This document shows, in pieces, positions 17,323-25,747 of a DNA stretch of 64,000 nt. The notes beneath the pieces were generated by a model. The model ran no database searches, was not told the origin of the DNA, and worked only from the letters and a program-made list of their open reading frames with translations. The translations under genes and the position numbers were made by a program. This DNA is from DASUAS01 sp963819475. GTDB taxonomy: Bacteria > Actinomycetota > Acidimicrobiia > IMCC26256 > DASPTH01. Positions within the stretch are counted from its first letter, which is position 1, and each line of letters starts with the position of its first letter. The stretch is from positions 682,001 to 746,000 of the forward strand of contig CAWFWE010000002.1 in the NCBI GenBank assembly GCA_963819475.1, in the 5' to 3' direction.

Positions 17323-18069
17323 TCATTCGGTCACGGCCTCCGTGAGTGACGCCAACGCGTCAGCAACGCCGAAGCGTCCCTCGTAGATCGCGCGTCCCAC
17401 GATCACGCCCGCAAGCGCCCGGTCGCCGGACCGGAGCCGGGCGAGGGCCCGTAGGTCGTCGAGCGAACCCACGCCGCCGCTGGCGACGAGCGGGACCGAG
17501 CTGGCACCCAGGACCGCGGCCAGCTGCCCGAACGCAGGGCCCTCGAGCGTCCCGTCGCGCCCGATCTCGGTGACGACGAGGGCGGCGAGCCCGACGCCGT
17601 CGAAGCGGCGGGCGAGGTCGACCAGATCGGCGCCGGACCCCTCCTGCCACCCACGGATGGCCACCTCGTTCCCACGCGCGTCGAGCCCCACCGCGACGCG
17701 TCCCGGGAACTCCCGGCACAGCTCCTCCACCAACGCCGGGCGCTCGACCGCAGCGGTGCCGACGACCACCCGCTCGACCCCGGCGTCGAGCAGCTCGAGC
17801 GCCGACTCGGCCGAGCGCACGCCACCCCCCACCTCGACCCGGCAGGCGACACTGCGGACGATCAGGCGGATCTGGTCCAGATGGGCGCGGGCGCCGGTAC
17901 GGGCGGCGTCGAGGTCGACCACGTGGATCCACCCCGCGCCGGCGGCTTCGAACTCGCGCGCGACCCGGACGGGATCATCGTCGTAGACGGTCTCGGCGGC
18001 GAAGTCGCCCTGATGCAGCCGCACGCAGTGGCCGTCGCGCAGGTCGATCGCGGGGAGCAGCTCGACCAC
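17323..18069 (-). CDS. hisA: ProFAR isomerase
   Basis: HisA isomerises ProFAR to PRFAR in histidine synthesis. The 248 residues start at GTG with ELLPAIDLRDGHCVRL (catalytic Asp) and contain HVVDLDAARTG, RVEVGGGVRS, VVGTAAVE, EIGRDGTLEGPAF (second catalytic Asp) and VASGGVGSLDDL. It starts 8 bp after the hisB stop. Many actinobacteria use this protein (PriA) for the TrpF step too; here a separate trpF exists, so HisA is probably monofunctional. Confidence 0.95.
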   Translation of the reverse strand: MVELLPAIDLRDGHCVRLHQGDFAAETVYDDDPVRVAREFEAAGAGWIHVVDLDAARTGARAHLDQIRLIVRSVACRVEVGGGVRSAESALELLDAGVERVVVGTAAVERPALVEELCREFPGRVAVGLDARGNEVAIRGWQEGSGADLVDLARRFDGVGLAALVVTEIGRDGTLEGPAFGQLAAVLGASSVPLVASGGVGSLDDLRALARLRSGDRALAGVIVGRAIYEGRFGVADALASLTEAVTE

Positions 18070-18077
18070 GGTCCGGT

Positions 18078-18662
18078 TCAGAGCGTTCCCTTGGTCGACG
18101 GCACGCCGGAGCCCTCGACCTTGACCGCGTCGCGGAGCGCTCGGGCGACGCCTTTGAACGAGGCCTCGATCACGTGGTGCCCGTTGCGCCCCGAGATCGA
18201 ACGGATGTGCAGCGTGATGCCGGCCCCGAACGCGAACGCCCGCCAGAACTCCTCCGCGAGCTGGGGGTCGAAGGTACCGATCCATTCGGCGACGGGATCG
18301 ACCTCGTACACGAGGAAGGGGCGGCCGGACAGGTCGAGCGCGACCTGCACCAAGGCTTCGTCCAGGGGCACCAACGACGACGCGAACCGGCGCACGCCGG
18401 CCTTGTCGCCGAGTGCCTCCTTCAACGCGGTGCCGAGCACGATGCCCACGTCCTCGACAGTGTGGTGCAGGTCGACCTCGAGGTCTCCCGACGCGACGAT
18501 CCGCAGGTCGAAGCCGCCGTGCTTGCCGAGCTGCTCCAGCATGTGGTCGAAGAATGGGATGCCGGTCGACGCCGACGCGCTCCCGGCGCCGTCGACCACG
18601 AGTGACAGCTCGATCGTGGTCTCCTTGGTGGTGCGTTGTTGCTCAGAGGTGCGGGACGTCAT
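18078..18662 (-). CDS. hisB: Imidazoleglycerol-phosphate dehydratase
   Basis: HisB removes water from IGP using two manganese ions. The 194-residue protein is monofunctional (no phosphatase domain). The two HHTVED/HHVIE metal motifs are present (VDLHHTVEDVGI and RNGHHVIEASFKG), with GTALKEALGDKAGVRRF between them. A short charged N-terminus (SEQQRTTKET) is typical. It sits 22 bp downstream of hisC and 8 bp upstream of hisA. Confidence 0.95.
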   Translation of the reverse strand: MTSRTSEQQRTTKETTIELSLVVDGAGSASASTGIPFFDHMLEQLGKHGGFDLRIVASGDLEVDLHHTVEDVGIVLGTALKEALGDKAGVRRFASSLVPLDEALVQVALDLSGRPFLVYEVDPVAEWIGTFDPQLAEEFWRAFAFGAGITLHIRSISGRNGHHVIEASFKGVARALRDAVKVEGSGVPSTKGTL

Positions 18663-18684
18663 GTCGGGTCGATTCCGCTCTTCA

Positions 18685-19761
18685 TCACGCGGCAACCTCC
18701 TGGAGCGACGCGCGCAGCGCGTCGAGGAACATGTCGTTCTCGTCGGGCGTGCCGATGGTGACGCGCAGGCAGTCGTCGAGGCGCGGCCAGCGCGAGAAGT
18801 CGCGCACGAGCACCCCCTGCTCGACCAGCCGCTCCCAGAGCGCGTGACCGTCACCGGCCGGGCGGAAGAGCAGGAAGTTCGCGCCTGACGGGAACACGGT
18901 GATGCCGTCGAGCGCGGCGAGGTGCGCGGCGACCCGTTGGCGTTCTGCGACCAGGCGGTGCACGCGATCGTCCATCTCGGCTCCGAGCTCGAGCGCGAGC
19001 CGACCCGCGATCTGGGTGGCCGACGCGAGGTGGTACGGCAGCACCACCTTCTCGAGCTCCGCGACGACCCACGGCGGCGCCACCGCGAACCCGAGCCGCA
19101 GCGCGGCCATGGACCACACCTTCGAGTACGTGCGCACGACGACGAGCCGCCGATCGTCGCGAACGAGCTCGAGCGCGCTGCGCGACGCGAACTCGCCGTA
19201 GGCCTCGTCGACGACCACCAGCCCGTCGAACGCGTCGAGCAGACCCTCGACGGTGGTGGCGGGCTCGACGGTGCCGGTCGGGTTGTTCGGGCTGCACACG
19301 AACACGATCGTGGGCGCGTGCTGGCCAACGAGGTCGCACGCGGCGTTCGGATCGATGGAGAAGTCGGCCCGACGCTCCCCCACGACGACCTCGGTGCCGG
19401 TGACACGCGCGATGTGCGAGTGCAGCGCGTACGTGGGCTCGAACATCGCCGCGCGCCGTCCGGGGCCGCCGTAGGTGAGCAGGAGTGTCTGCAACACCTC
19501 GTTCGACCCGTTGGCGCAGAACAGCCGGTCGACGGGTTGCCCGAGGTGCGCACCCAGAGCCGTGCGCAGCGCCCGGGCGCCGCGGTCCGGGTACCGGTTG
19601 AGGGGCGCCTCCCGTAGCTCGGCGACCCAGCGCTCGACGAACGCGGGCGGCGGCGGGAACGGGCTCTCGTTCGTGTTCAGCCGGACCGCGACGTCGAGCT
19701 GGGGCGAGTGGTAACCCTCGAGCGCGCGCAGGTCGTCGCGCGGCGAGACCGGCGCGTTCAC
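18685..19761 (-). CDS. hisC: Histidinol-phosphate aminotransferase
   Basis: A 358-residue PLP aminotransferase of fold type I. RLNTNESPFPPPPAF at the N-terminus, CSPNNPTGT, VVDEAYGEF and the PLP lysine Lys214 in VRTYSKVWSMAALRLGF are diagnostic, and the C-terminal PSGANFLLFR completes the family pattern. It overlaps hisD by 4 bp, so the two are coupled. The order hisD-hisC-hisB-hisA matches actinobacterial operons. Confidence 0.95.
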   Translation of the reverse strand: MNAPVSPRDDLRALEGYHSPQLDVAVRLNTNESPFPPPPAFVERWVAELREAPLNRYPDRGARALRTALGAHLGQPVDRLFCANGSNEVLQTLLLTYGGPGRRAAMFEPTYALHSHIARVTGTEVVVGERRADFSIDPNAACDLVGQHAPTIVFVCSPNNPTGTVEPATTVEGLLDAFDGLVVVDEAYGEFASRSALELVRDDRRLVVVRTYSKVWSMAALRLGFAVAPPWVVAELEKVVLPYHLASATQIAGRLALELGAEMDDRVHRLVAERQRVAAHLAALDGITVFPSGANFLLFRPAGDGHALWERLVEQGVLVRDFSRWPRLDDCLRVTIGTPDENDMFLDALRASLQEVAA

Positions 19762-21065
19762 GACGTCTCCCCGGGAACTGTGAGCGGGCGCCGGGCGTCG
19801 ACCGAGCGGGCGTGGGCGTCGAGGCCCTCGGCGGCGGCGATGGCGTCGATGTGCGGGGCGAGCGCGGCGAGGCCCTCCTCGCTGGCCCGCACCACGTGAA
19901 CGTGCTTGCGGAAGGTGTCGACGCGCAGCGCGCTGGCGAACCGGGCGCTGCGGTCGGTCGGGAGCACGTGGTTCACCCCGGCGACGTAGTCACCGAGCGC
20001 AGCGGGCGACCACGCACCGAGGAACACCGCACCGGCGTTGCGCACGAGCGGGAGGAGCGCCTCGGGGTCGTCGGTCAGCAGCTCGAGGTGCTCGGGCGCG
20101 ATCACGTTCACCGCGTCGAGCGCGGCAACCGCGTCGTCGACCAGGACCGCCCGTCCCCCGCGGCGCAAGGTCGCGGTGATCTCGTCGCGCCGGGGCGCGT
20201 CGGCCAGGAGGCGGGCCATCGCCTCCTCGGTGGCGTCCACCACCGCCGCGTCCCACGTCACCAGCACGGCCGCGCCGCCGGGGCCGTGCTCGGCCTGCGC
20301 CAGGAGGTCGGCGGCGGCGAACATCGCGGGAACGGTGCCGTCGGCGACGACCACCACTTCGGAGGGACCGGCGAAGGACTCGATGCCGACCCGGCCCGCG
20401 ACCTCGCGCTTGGCCAGCGCGACATACCGGTTCCCGGGCCCGACGATCACGTCGACCGGCCGCACGGTCTCGGTGCCGTACGCCAGCGCAGCGATCGCCT
20501 GCGCACCGCCGATCCGCACCACCTCGGTGATCCCGACCAGCGCGGCGGCGGCCAGCGTGGCGTCGGGCACGCGGCCGTCGGCCGCCGGCGGCACGCAGAG
20601 CACGAGGTCGTCGACGCCGGCGAGCTGCGCGGGGATGGCAGTCATCAGCACGGTGGACGGGTAGGTGGCCCGACCGCCGGGCACGTACAGACCTGCCCGC
20701 CCGACCGGGACCGCGACCTCACGGAGCGACACGCCGCCACGGTCGAGCACCGGCTCGGCGGAGTCGGTCTGGAGCGCGTGGTACTCCCGGATGCGCGCGG
20801 CGGCGATCTCCAGCGCCGCCCGCAGGTCCGCCGGGATCGCGTGCAGCGCCGCTTGCAGGTCGGCGACCGGCACCCGGGGATCGGCGAGGTCACAGCCGTC
20901 GAACCGCCGCGTGAGCTCGCGCACGGCCGCGTCACCTCCGTGGCGGACGGTGGTGAGGATCTCCCGGACCGCGGCGAGGGCCTCGTCGTCGTCGGCGTCG
21001 TCGTCGGGGCGCGCGAGCGCGCCGGTCAGGTCGGCGGTGCCGCGGAGGTCGAGTCGGGTGAGCAC
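19758..21065 (-). CDS. hisD: Histidinol dehydrogenase
   Basis: HisD oxidises histidinol to histidine with zinc and two NAD+. The 435-residue protein shows LYVPGGRATYPSTVLM, VGPGNRYVALAKREV, GIESFAGPSEVVVVAD, AQAEHGPGGAAVLVTWD and GVNHVLPTDRSARFASAL, all in normal order and length. It is the first gene of hisDCBA. A TACGAT box at 21075-21080 lies 9 nt before the GTG start. Confidence 0.96.
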   Translation of the reverse strand: MLTRLDLRGTADLTGALARPDDDADDDEALAAVREILTTVRHGGDAAVRELTRRFDGCDLADPRVPVADLQAALHAIPADLRAALEIAAARIREYHALQTDSAEPVLDRGGVSLREVAVPVGRAGLYVPGGRATYPSTVLMTAIPAQLAGVDDLVLCVPPAADGRVPDATLAAAALVGITEVVRIGGAQAIAALAYGTETVRPVDVIVGPGNRYVALAKREVAGRVGIESFAGPSEVVVVADGTVPAMFAAADLLAQAEHGPGGAAVLVTWDAAVVDATEEAMARLLADAPRRDEITATLRRGGRAVLVDDAVAALDAVNVIAPEHLELLTDDPEALLPLVRNAGAVFLGAWSPAALGDYVAGVNHVLPTDRSARFASALRVDTFRKHVHVVRASEEGLAALAPHIDAIAAAEGLDAHARSVDARRPLTVPGETS

Positions 21066-21120
21066 GGTGGGGTCATCGTAAACCGTGCCCTGTCCGGGAC
21101 CGCCCCCATTGGCCGCCTCC

Positions 21121-21126
21121 TAGTCT
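21121..21126 (+). promoter_or_regulatory. Putative -10 box (TAGTCT)
   Basis: TAGTCT lies 6 nt upstream of the ATG at 21133, consistent with a leaderless transcript for the 66-residue protein. The same hexamer at nearly the same spacing precedes the gene at 54842. Confidence 0.45.
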
Positions 21127-21132
21127 GCAGCG

Positions 21133-21333
21133 ATGGCTGCGTCGTCCGACTTCGCCGAGCTCTCGAGCCTGCGCACGCAACTCGAGGAGCTCACCACCCG
21201 GGTCGTGGCGGTGGGCGATCGCTACCGCGACTCCGACGACTCCGCCATCGCCGCGGAGCTCGACCAGGCCGAGCGCGCCCTGCACGGTGCGGTGCGCGCG
21301 CTCGACCGCGCCGGGGGGATGCTCGCGGGCTAG
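21133..21333 (+). CDS. Hypothetical helical protein, 66 residues
   Basis: A small protein with two likely amphipathic helices (SLRTQLEELTTRVVAVGDRYR and AIAAELDQAERALHGAVRALDRA) and a Gly-rich tail. Heptad-like leucines suggest a coiled coil. It begins just downstream of a TAGTCT box and ends with TAG directly before a three-copy tandem repeat. Function unknown. Confidence 0.6.
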   Translation: MAASSDFAELSSLRTQLEELTTRVVAVGDRYRDSDDSAIAAELDQAERALHGAVRALDRAGGMLAG

Positions 21334-21336
21334 GAC

Positions 21337-21522
21337 GTGCAGCGGAGCCTTGCGCGGAGCGCGAGACGGCGAAGCGGAATCGACCGAGCGGCCAGGAGAT
21401 GCAGCGGAGCCGTGCGCGGAGCGCGAGACGGCGAAGCGGAATCGACCGAGCGGCCAGGAGATGCAGCGGAGCCGTGCGCGGAGCGCGAGACGGCGAAGCG
21501 GAATCGACCGAGCAGCTAGGAG
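21337..21522 (+). repeat. 62-bp structured junction repeat, three tandem copies (family I)
   Basis: Three copies with a 62-bp period begin at 21337, 21399 and 21461, and a partial fourth (ATGCAG) starts at 21523. Each unit begins [AG]TGCAGCGGAG and contains AGCGGAATCGACCG. In copies 2 and 3 a hairpin can form: outer stem GCCGT/ACGGC, 3-nt bulge GAG, inner stem GCGC/GCGC, loop GGA. Copies 1 and 3 are joined to the upstream sequence by TAGGA. Related units lie at 46142-46265 and 63427-63488. Here the units follow the 66-residue gene and meet the end of convergent nth, so no downstream gene is coupled. Confidence 0.9.
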
Positions 21523-21535
21523 ATGCAGCCGGCCG

Positions 21536-22202
21536 TCAGCGCGCGTGGGCCTGGCGCGCCGCCGGGTCGGCCGACGGGCAGATGTCGACCAGCACGCAAC
21601 CGCCGCAGTTCGGGTTGCGCGGCGAAGCAGACCTGCCGCCCGTGCAGGATCAGCCGCAGCGAGAAGCGGCCGCGCTCCTCGGGCGGGATCAGCGCGTTCA
21701 GGTCGAGCTCGGCCTTCACCGGGTCGGTCTCGGTGGTGAGCTTGAGGCGACGGGCGAGCCGGCCGACATGAGTGTCGACCGGGAGACCGGGGAGATCGAA
21801 GGCGACCGAGCGCACCACGTTGCCGGTCTTGCGCCCGACGCCGGGCAGCTTCACGAGGTCGTCGAGCTCGGTGGGCACCTCGCCGCCGAAGTCGTCCTCC
21901 AGCGCGCGCGCCATGCCGAGCAGGTTCTTGGTCTTCGACCGGTAGAAGCCCGTGGCGAACACGAGCTGCTCGACCTCGGTGGGATCGGCGTCGGCGAGGT
22001 CGGCGGGCGTCGGGTACCGCGCGAACAGCGCCGGCGTCACCTTGTTGACGTTCTCGTCGGTCGTCTGCGCGGAGAGGATGGTCGCGACCAGTAGCTGGAA
22101 CGGGTTCTCGCGCACCAGCGCGCTGTCGGCGTCCGGGTACTCCTGCGCCAGGCGCGCCCGCGTCTCGTCGGCGCGCGCCCTCGCTCCGCGCGGTCGGGCC
22201 AT
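21536..22202 (-). pseudogene. nth: Endonuclease III, one frameshift near the 3' end
   Basis: Endonuclease III excises oxidised pyrimidines. The HhH-GPD core is intact: LLVATILSAQTTDENVN, KLPGVGRKTGNVV with catalytic Lys125, and DTHVGRL with catalytic Asp143. After HGRQVCFAA the frame runs into nonsense. Dropping one base between 21611 and 21624 gives a C-terminus with NPNCGGCVLVDIC, which restores the 4Fe-4S spacing C-x6-C-x2-C-x5-C, and stops at 21536-21538. As written, three of the four cluster cysteines are lost. A one-base sequencing error is the simplest reading. Confidence 0.88.
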
Positions 22203-22285
22203 CCGCCGAACCTACTCGCAAGGTTGCGTCGCTCCTACCCATGAGCGACGTACGAACGACGCAACGTCGCGGCCGGGGTGGGCGG

Positions 22286-23062
22286 TCAGCCGGCGAGCTC
22301 GGGCTTGAGCGCGATGACGTTGAAGACCGCGCCGGTGGGGTCGGTCACGGGCGCGAACCGGCCCGGCTCGATGTCCATGGGCGGCATCAGCACCGTGCCG
22401 CCGAGCTCGGCGACGTGTGCCACCGCCGAGTCGGCGTCGGACACCGCGAAGTAGACGGCCCAGTGCGGCGGCACCTCGGCCGGCAGCATCGGCGGCTTCT
22501 GCATCATCCCGGCGACGGAACGACCGTTCACCTGCCACTCGATGTACTGGCCCATCGGGCCGGCGCCGTGCACGTTGGTGCCCCACCCGAACGCCGCGCC
22601 GTAGAACGCCGTCGACGCCTCGATGTCGGTCGTGAGCAGCTCGCTCCACGACCAGGTGCCCGGCTCGTTCACCAGCTGCGAGCCGGGGTGGTCACCGGGT
22701 TGCCACACCGAGAAGAACGCCCCGACCGGGTCGACGAAGACGGCCATGCGGCCGTGCTCGAACACGTCCATCGCCGGGACGATGACCTGCCCGCCGGCCG
22801 CGCACACCTTCTCGGCCGTCTCGTCGGCGTTCTCCACGTCGACGTAGGTGGTCCAGACCGGCGGGCCGGGGTTCTGGGCGGGACCGATCCCGGCGACAGG
22901 GATGTCGCGCACGGTCGCGATGCGGTAGCCACCTGCCTCCTCCGGCCCCTCGGGCACGTCCCAGCCGAAGAGCGCGCCGTAGAAGTCGGCCGCGCCCGGG
23001 GGATCGGGGCTGCCGAGGTCGACCCAACACGGCACCCCGGGCTCGTACGCGTCAATCTGCAT
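22286..23062 (-). CDS. Two-domain VOC (glyoxalase-like) protein
   Basis: A 258-residue protein made of two vicinal-oxygen-chelate modules. The first (about 10-125) has PCWVDLGSPDPPGAADFYGALFGWD and ends GRMAVFVDPVGAFFSVWQP; the second (about 135-250) has WSELLTTDIEASTAFYGAAFGW and ends GRFAPVTDPTGAVFNVI. Close relatives are annotated as hydroxylases or glyoxalases, but no reaction is certain. The ATG at 23062 fits the fold start. It is divergent from the mycothiol synthase gene. Confidence 0.85.
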   Translation of the reverse strand: MQIDAYEPGVPCWVDLGSPDPPGAADFYGALFGWDVPEGPEEAGGYRIATVRDIPVAGIGPAQNPGPPVWTTYVDVENADETAEKVCAAGGQVIVPAMDVFEHGRMAVFVDPVGAFFSVWQPGDHPGSQLVNEPGTWSWSELLTTDIEASTAFYGAAFGWGTNVHGAGPMGQYIEWQVNGRSVAGMMQKPPMLPAEVPPHWAVYFAVSDADSAVAHVAELGGTVLMPPMDIEPGRFAPVTDPTGAVFNVIALKPELAG

Positions 23063-23098
23063 GCCCCGCTCCTGTCCCTCGGTGATGTGGCGCGACGC

Positions 23099-23104
23099 TA
23101 CCCT
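23099..23104 (+). promoter_or_regulatory. Putative -10 box (TACCCT) for mshD
   Basis: TACCCT lies 7 nt before the GTG at 23112, again the leaderless spacing. It favours this start over the ATG at 23061. Confidence 0.45.
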
Positions 23105-23111
23105 CCGCCGC

Positions 23112-24266
23112 GTGCAATCGTTCCGGGTGCTCCGCAGCTTCGCGCCCGCCGACGTCGAACGCGTGCGGACGCTCACCGACGCCGTGGAGGCCGCGACCGG
23201 CATCGTGCCTCTCGGCGACGACGCCTGGACCGGGATGCACGCCGCCGCCGGCCGCGACCGCGGTCTCCTCGACGATACCGGCGACGCGTACGCGCACCTC
23301 GCGCACCACCACGCGGGCGAGTGGTCGCTCGAGCTGGCGGTCCTCCCCGGCGTCGCCGACGAGCGTCGCGACGAGCTGATCGTCGCCGCCATCGAGCTGG
23401 TGGGCGACGAAGGTGGTGGTCACGTCACCTATTGGGTACATGGCGCGAACGCAGACGATGACGCGCGCGGCCGCCGCTTCGGCTTCACCCTCGAGCGCGA
23501 CCTCTTGCAGATGCGCGTCGCGCTGCCGCTCCCCACTCCGCCCCGCTGGCCCGACGACGTCAGCGTGCGCACCTTCGTGCCCGGGCAGGACGAGGCCGCG
23601 TGGGTCGAGGTGAACAACCGCGCGTTCGCGGGTCACCCCGAACAGGGCGCGTGGACCGTCGACATGTTGCGCGCCCGCGAGCAGGAGCCCTGGTTCGACC
23701 CCGACGGCCTCCTCCTCGCCTTCGACGCCGACGGCCTCGCCGGCTCCTGCTGGACGAAGGTGCACCCGCCCCAGCCGCCGCACGAGCCCGACGCCCTCGG
23801 CGAGATCTACGTGATCGGCGCCGATCCCGGCCGGCACGGCAAGGGACTGGGCCGTGCCCTCACCGCCGGTGGCCTGCAGTCGCTGGCGGACCGCGGCATC
23901 ACCGTCGGCATGCTGTTCGTCGACGGCGCGAACGAGGCCGCGGTCGGGCTCTACCGCTCGCTGGGGTTCACCACGTCGCGTACCGACTGCGCCTACGGGC
24001 TCGAGGTCGCGTGCGAGCACGCGCTACGGCACCAGCCGTGCCGAGCTCGAGGCGCTGCTCGCCGAGTGGGAACAACCGCGCTACCGCGCCGGCCAGGTCT
24101 GGGACGCGCTCTACCGGCAGCAAGTACCGCTCGACGACGCCACCGCGCTGCCGCGCGCGTTGCGCGAGCGTCTGGCCGACGCCTTGCCGCTCGCGCTCGA
24201 TCCGATCACCGAGGTGACCGCGCACGACGACATGACGTCGAAGTGGCTGTGGTCGTGCCGACGTGA
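23112..24266 (+). CDS. mshD: Mycothiol synthase (double GNAT), C-terminal overrun
   Basis: MshD acetylates Cys-GlcN-Ins in the last step of mycothiol synthesis. Two GNAT-like halves are visible. The second has WVEVNNRAFAGHPEQGAWTVD, GSCWTKVH, IYVIGADPGRHGKGLGRAL (acetyl-CoA loop), GMLFVDGANEAAVGLYRSLGFTTSRTD, all diagnostic. Homologous sequence ends near 24000, but this frame stays open to 24266 and overlaps the rlmN coding region, so the true stop is missing. Either a further indel lies near 24000-24020 or the C-terminus is genuinely extended. Confidence 0.85.
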   Translation: MQSFRVLRSFAPADVERVRTLTDAVEAATGIVPLGDDAWTGMHAAAGRDRGLLDDTGDAYAHLAHHHAGEWSLELAVLPGVADERRDELIVAAIELVGDEGGGHVTYWVHGANADDDARGRRFGFTLERDLLQMRVALPLPTPPRWPDDVSVRTFVPGQDEAAWVEVNNRAFAGHPEQGAWTVDMLRAREQEPWFDPDGLLLAFDADGLAGSCWTKVHPPQPPHEPDALGEIYVIGADPGRHGKGLGRALTAGGLQSLADRGITVGMLFVDGANEAAVGLYRSLGFTTSRTDCAYGLEVACEHALRHQPCRARGAARRVGTTALPRRPGLGRALPAASTARRRHRAAARVARASGRRLAARARSDHRGDRARRHDVEVAVVVPT

Positions 24267-25076
24267 CAACACGCAGGTCGAGACCGTGCTCATGCGTTAC
24301 CCCGAGCGGGCCACGGTGTGCGTGTCGTCGCAGGCGGGATGTGCGATGGGTTGCACCTTCTGCGCCACCGGTCAGGCCGGCTTCGAGCGACACCTCGACG
24401 CCGGCGAGATCGTCGAGCAGGTCGTGCGGGCCGGGCACGCGTCCCCCAGCGCGTCAGCAACGTCGTGTTCATGGGCATGGGCGAGCCGCTCGCCAACTAC
24501 GACCAGACCTGGTCGGCGGTCGAACGCATCCACGAGGACCTCGGGCTCTCGGCCCGCCGGATCACGGTCAGCACCGTCGGCGTCGTCCCCGGCGTCCGGC
24601 GCCTCGCGCACGAGGACCTTCCCGTGACCCTCGCGGTGTCGCTGCACGCGGCCACCGACGCCGAGCGCGACGAGCTGGTGCCGCTCAACCGGCGCTACCC
24701 GATCGCCGAGGTCCTCGACGCCGCCGCCGAGTTCGCCGGCGCCAAGGGCCGGCGGGTGACCTTCGAGTACGCCTGCATCGAAGGCGTGAACGACTCGCCG
24801 GCGCAGGCCGAGGCCCTGGGGCGACTGCTGGGCGCGTTCCCCGGCGTAGGTGGCGCCCACGTGAACCTGATCCCGTTGAACCCGACCGACGGGTTCGGCG
24901 GCCACGCACCCCCGGGGCCGTCGCTGCGGGCGTTCGCGGACCGGGTGCGGCGGCACGGGGTCACCGCCACGGTGCGCCGGAACCGGGGCACCGACATCGC
25001 CGCCGCGTGCGGGCAGCTGCGCTCGCGGTCGGCGATACCTCGCGGGTCGGCGCCATCGGCCACAATGGAGCGGTGA
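24025..25076 (+). pseudogene. rlmN: 23S rRNA (adenine-2503-C2) methyltransferase, one frameshift
   Basis: RlmN is a radical-SAM enzyme that methylates A2503 of 23S rRNA and A37 of some tRNAs. The N-terminal part (RYGTSRAELEALLAEWEQPRYRAGQVWDALY) and the radical-SAM motif CAMGCTFCATGQAGF are in one frame. From about 24441-24455 homology continues one base earlier (PQRVSNVVFMGMGEPLANYD...PLNRRYPI, HVNLIPLNP, TVRRNRGTDIAAACGQL) to the TGA at 25074-25076. A run of five C lies at the break, so a missing base is likely. No start codon is found in the N-terminal frame near 24000, so the start given is approximate. Confidence 0.85.
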
Positions 25077-25432
25077 ACCAGTGGAAGTGGGTCAATCAGT
25101 TCCAGCCCCAGACCCTCTACATGGCCACGATCCTCTGCTACGTCGACGCCGTGTTCGGGCTCCTCTTCGGCTTCGTCGCCACCTCGGTGCTGGCCGGGTT
25201 GATCACCATCGCAGCGCTGGCGGCGGGAGGATTCGGCATCGCCAACGAGAAGAAGTGGGGATACGCGGTCGCCGTCGGGGGCGCGATCCTGCAGGTCGTG
25301 ATGCTGTTCGCGGTCTTCGGCACCGAGGTGCTGACGTCGCTGGTCATCATCAACTTCCTGTTCGACGCCGCGCTCGTCGCCCTGCTCCTCCACCCGATGA
25401 GCCGCGAGTACCAGCGCATCTGGTTCAAGTAA
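25073..25432 (+). CDS. Small integral membrane protein, 119 residues
   Basis: The GTG start overlaps the rlmN stop by 4 bp. Four hydrophobic segments are visible (about 15-38, 42-60, 62-84, 86-108), with KKWGYAVAVGGAILQ between and a C-terminal REYQRIWFK. Similar small membrane proteins of unknown function occur in Acidimicrobiia (inference). Its last codons contain the 13-bp sequence TCTGGTTCAAGTA that recurs at 28644, so the gene's 3' end looks like the integration site of the neighbouring islet. Confidence 0.75.
   Translation: MNQWKWVNQFQPQTLYMATILCYVDAVFGLLFGFVATSVLAGLITIAALAAGGFGIANEKKWGYAVAVGGAILQVVMLFAVFGTEVLTSLVIINFLFDAALVALLLHPMSREYQRIWFK
25419..25431. repeat. Left 13-bp direct repeat (candidate attL)
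   Basis: TCTGGTTCAAGTA covers the last codons and most of the stop of the membrane-protein gene. An identical copy lies at 28644-28656. An integrase fragment starts 86 bp inside the left copy, the usual geometry of an integrated element. Confidence 0.55.
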
Positions 25433-25516
25433 GCGCTCTGGGGTTCCAGCATTTCCGCACGTCAGACGTAACCCCCCCCTTAGCGTTGCGCTGTTCCGGG
25501 CAAGGACGCGACCTAC

Positions 25517-25747
25517 GTGGATGACATCGAAGGCGACCTGCCGGGGCTGATCAAATCGTTCGAGCGGCACCTGCGCGCAGCGAACCGCTCGCCCCGCACG
25601 ATCGAGAAGTACGTCATGGCGGCCCGGCAGATGACCCGGGCACTTGGCCGCCGAAGGCGAGCCCACCAACGCGGCCGACGTGCGCCGGCGCGGGCAATCG
25701 GACGCGCTGCTCGCAATATCGCCGACGGCGCGATGTTTACGAGGTGA
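25517..25747 (+). pseudogene. Tyrosine recombinase/integrase, N-terminal remnant
   Basis: DLPGLIKSFERHLRAANRSPRTIEKYVMAARQM is the SAM-like core-binding domain of phage and XerC/D-type integrases. After about 40 residues the frame breaks; one base later the sequence reads HLAAEGEPTNAADVRR, the expected continuation, before similarity ends near 25700. The catalytic domain (R-H-R-Y) is absent. It lies just inside the left direct repeat and marks the element as immobile. Confidence 0.75.

Noticed and set aside
21337..21519. A 60-codon ORF through the 62-bp repeats.
   Set aside because: The reading frame shifts through all three frames of the same repeat because 62 is not a multiple of 3, so the peptide has no conserved meaning.
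25419..25431. tRNA T-arm at the candidate att site (GGTTCAAGT resembles a T-loop).
   Set aside because: No acceptor, D or anticodon arms can be folded around either copy, and the left copy lies in coding sequence.
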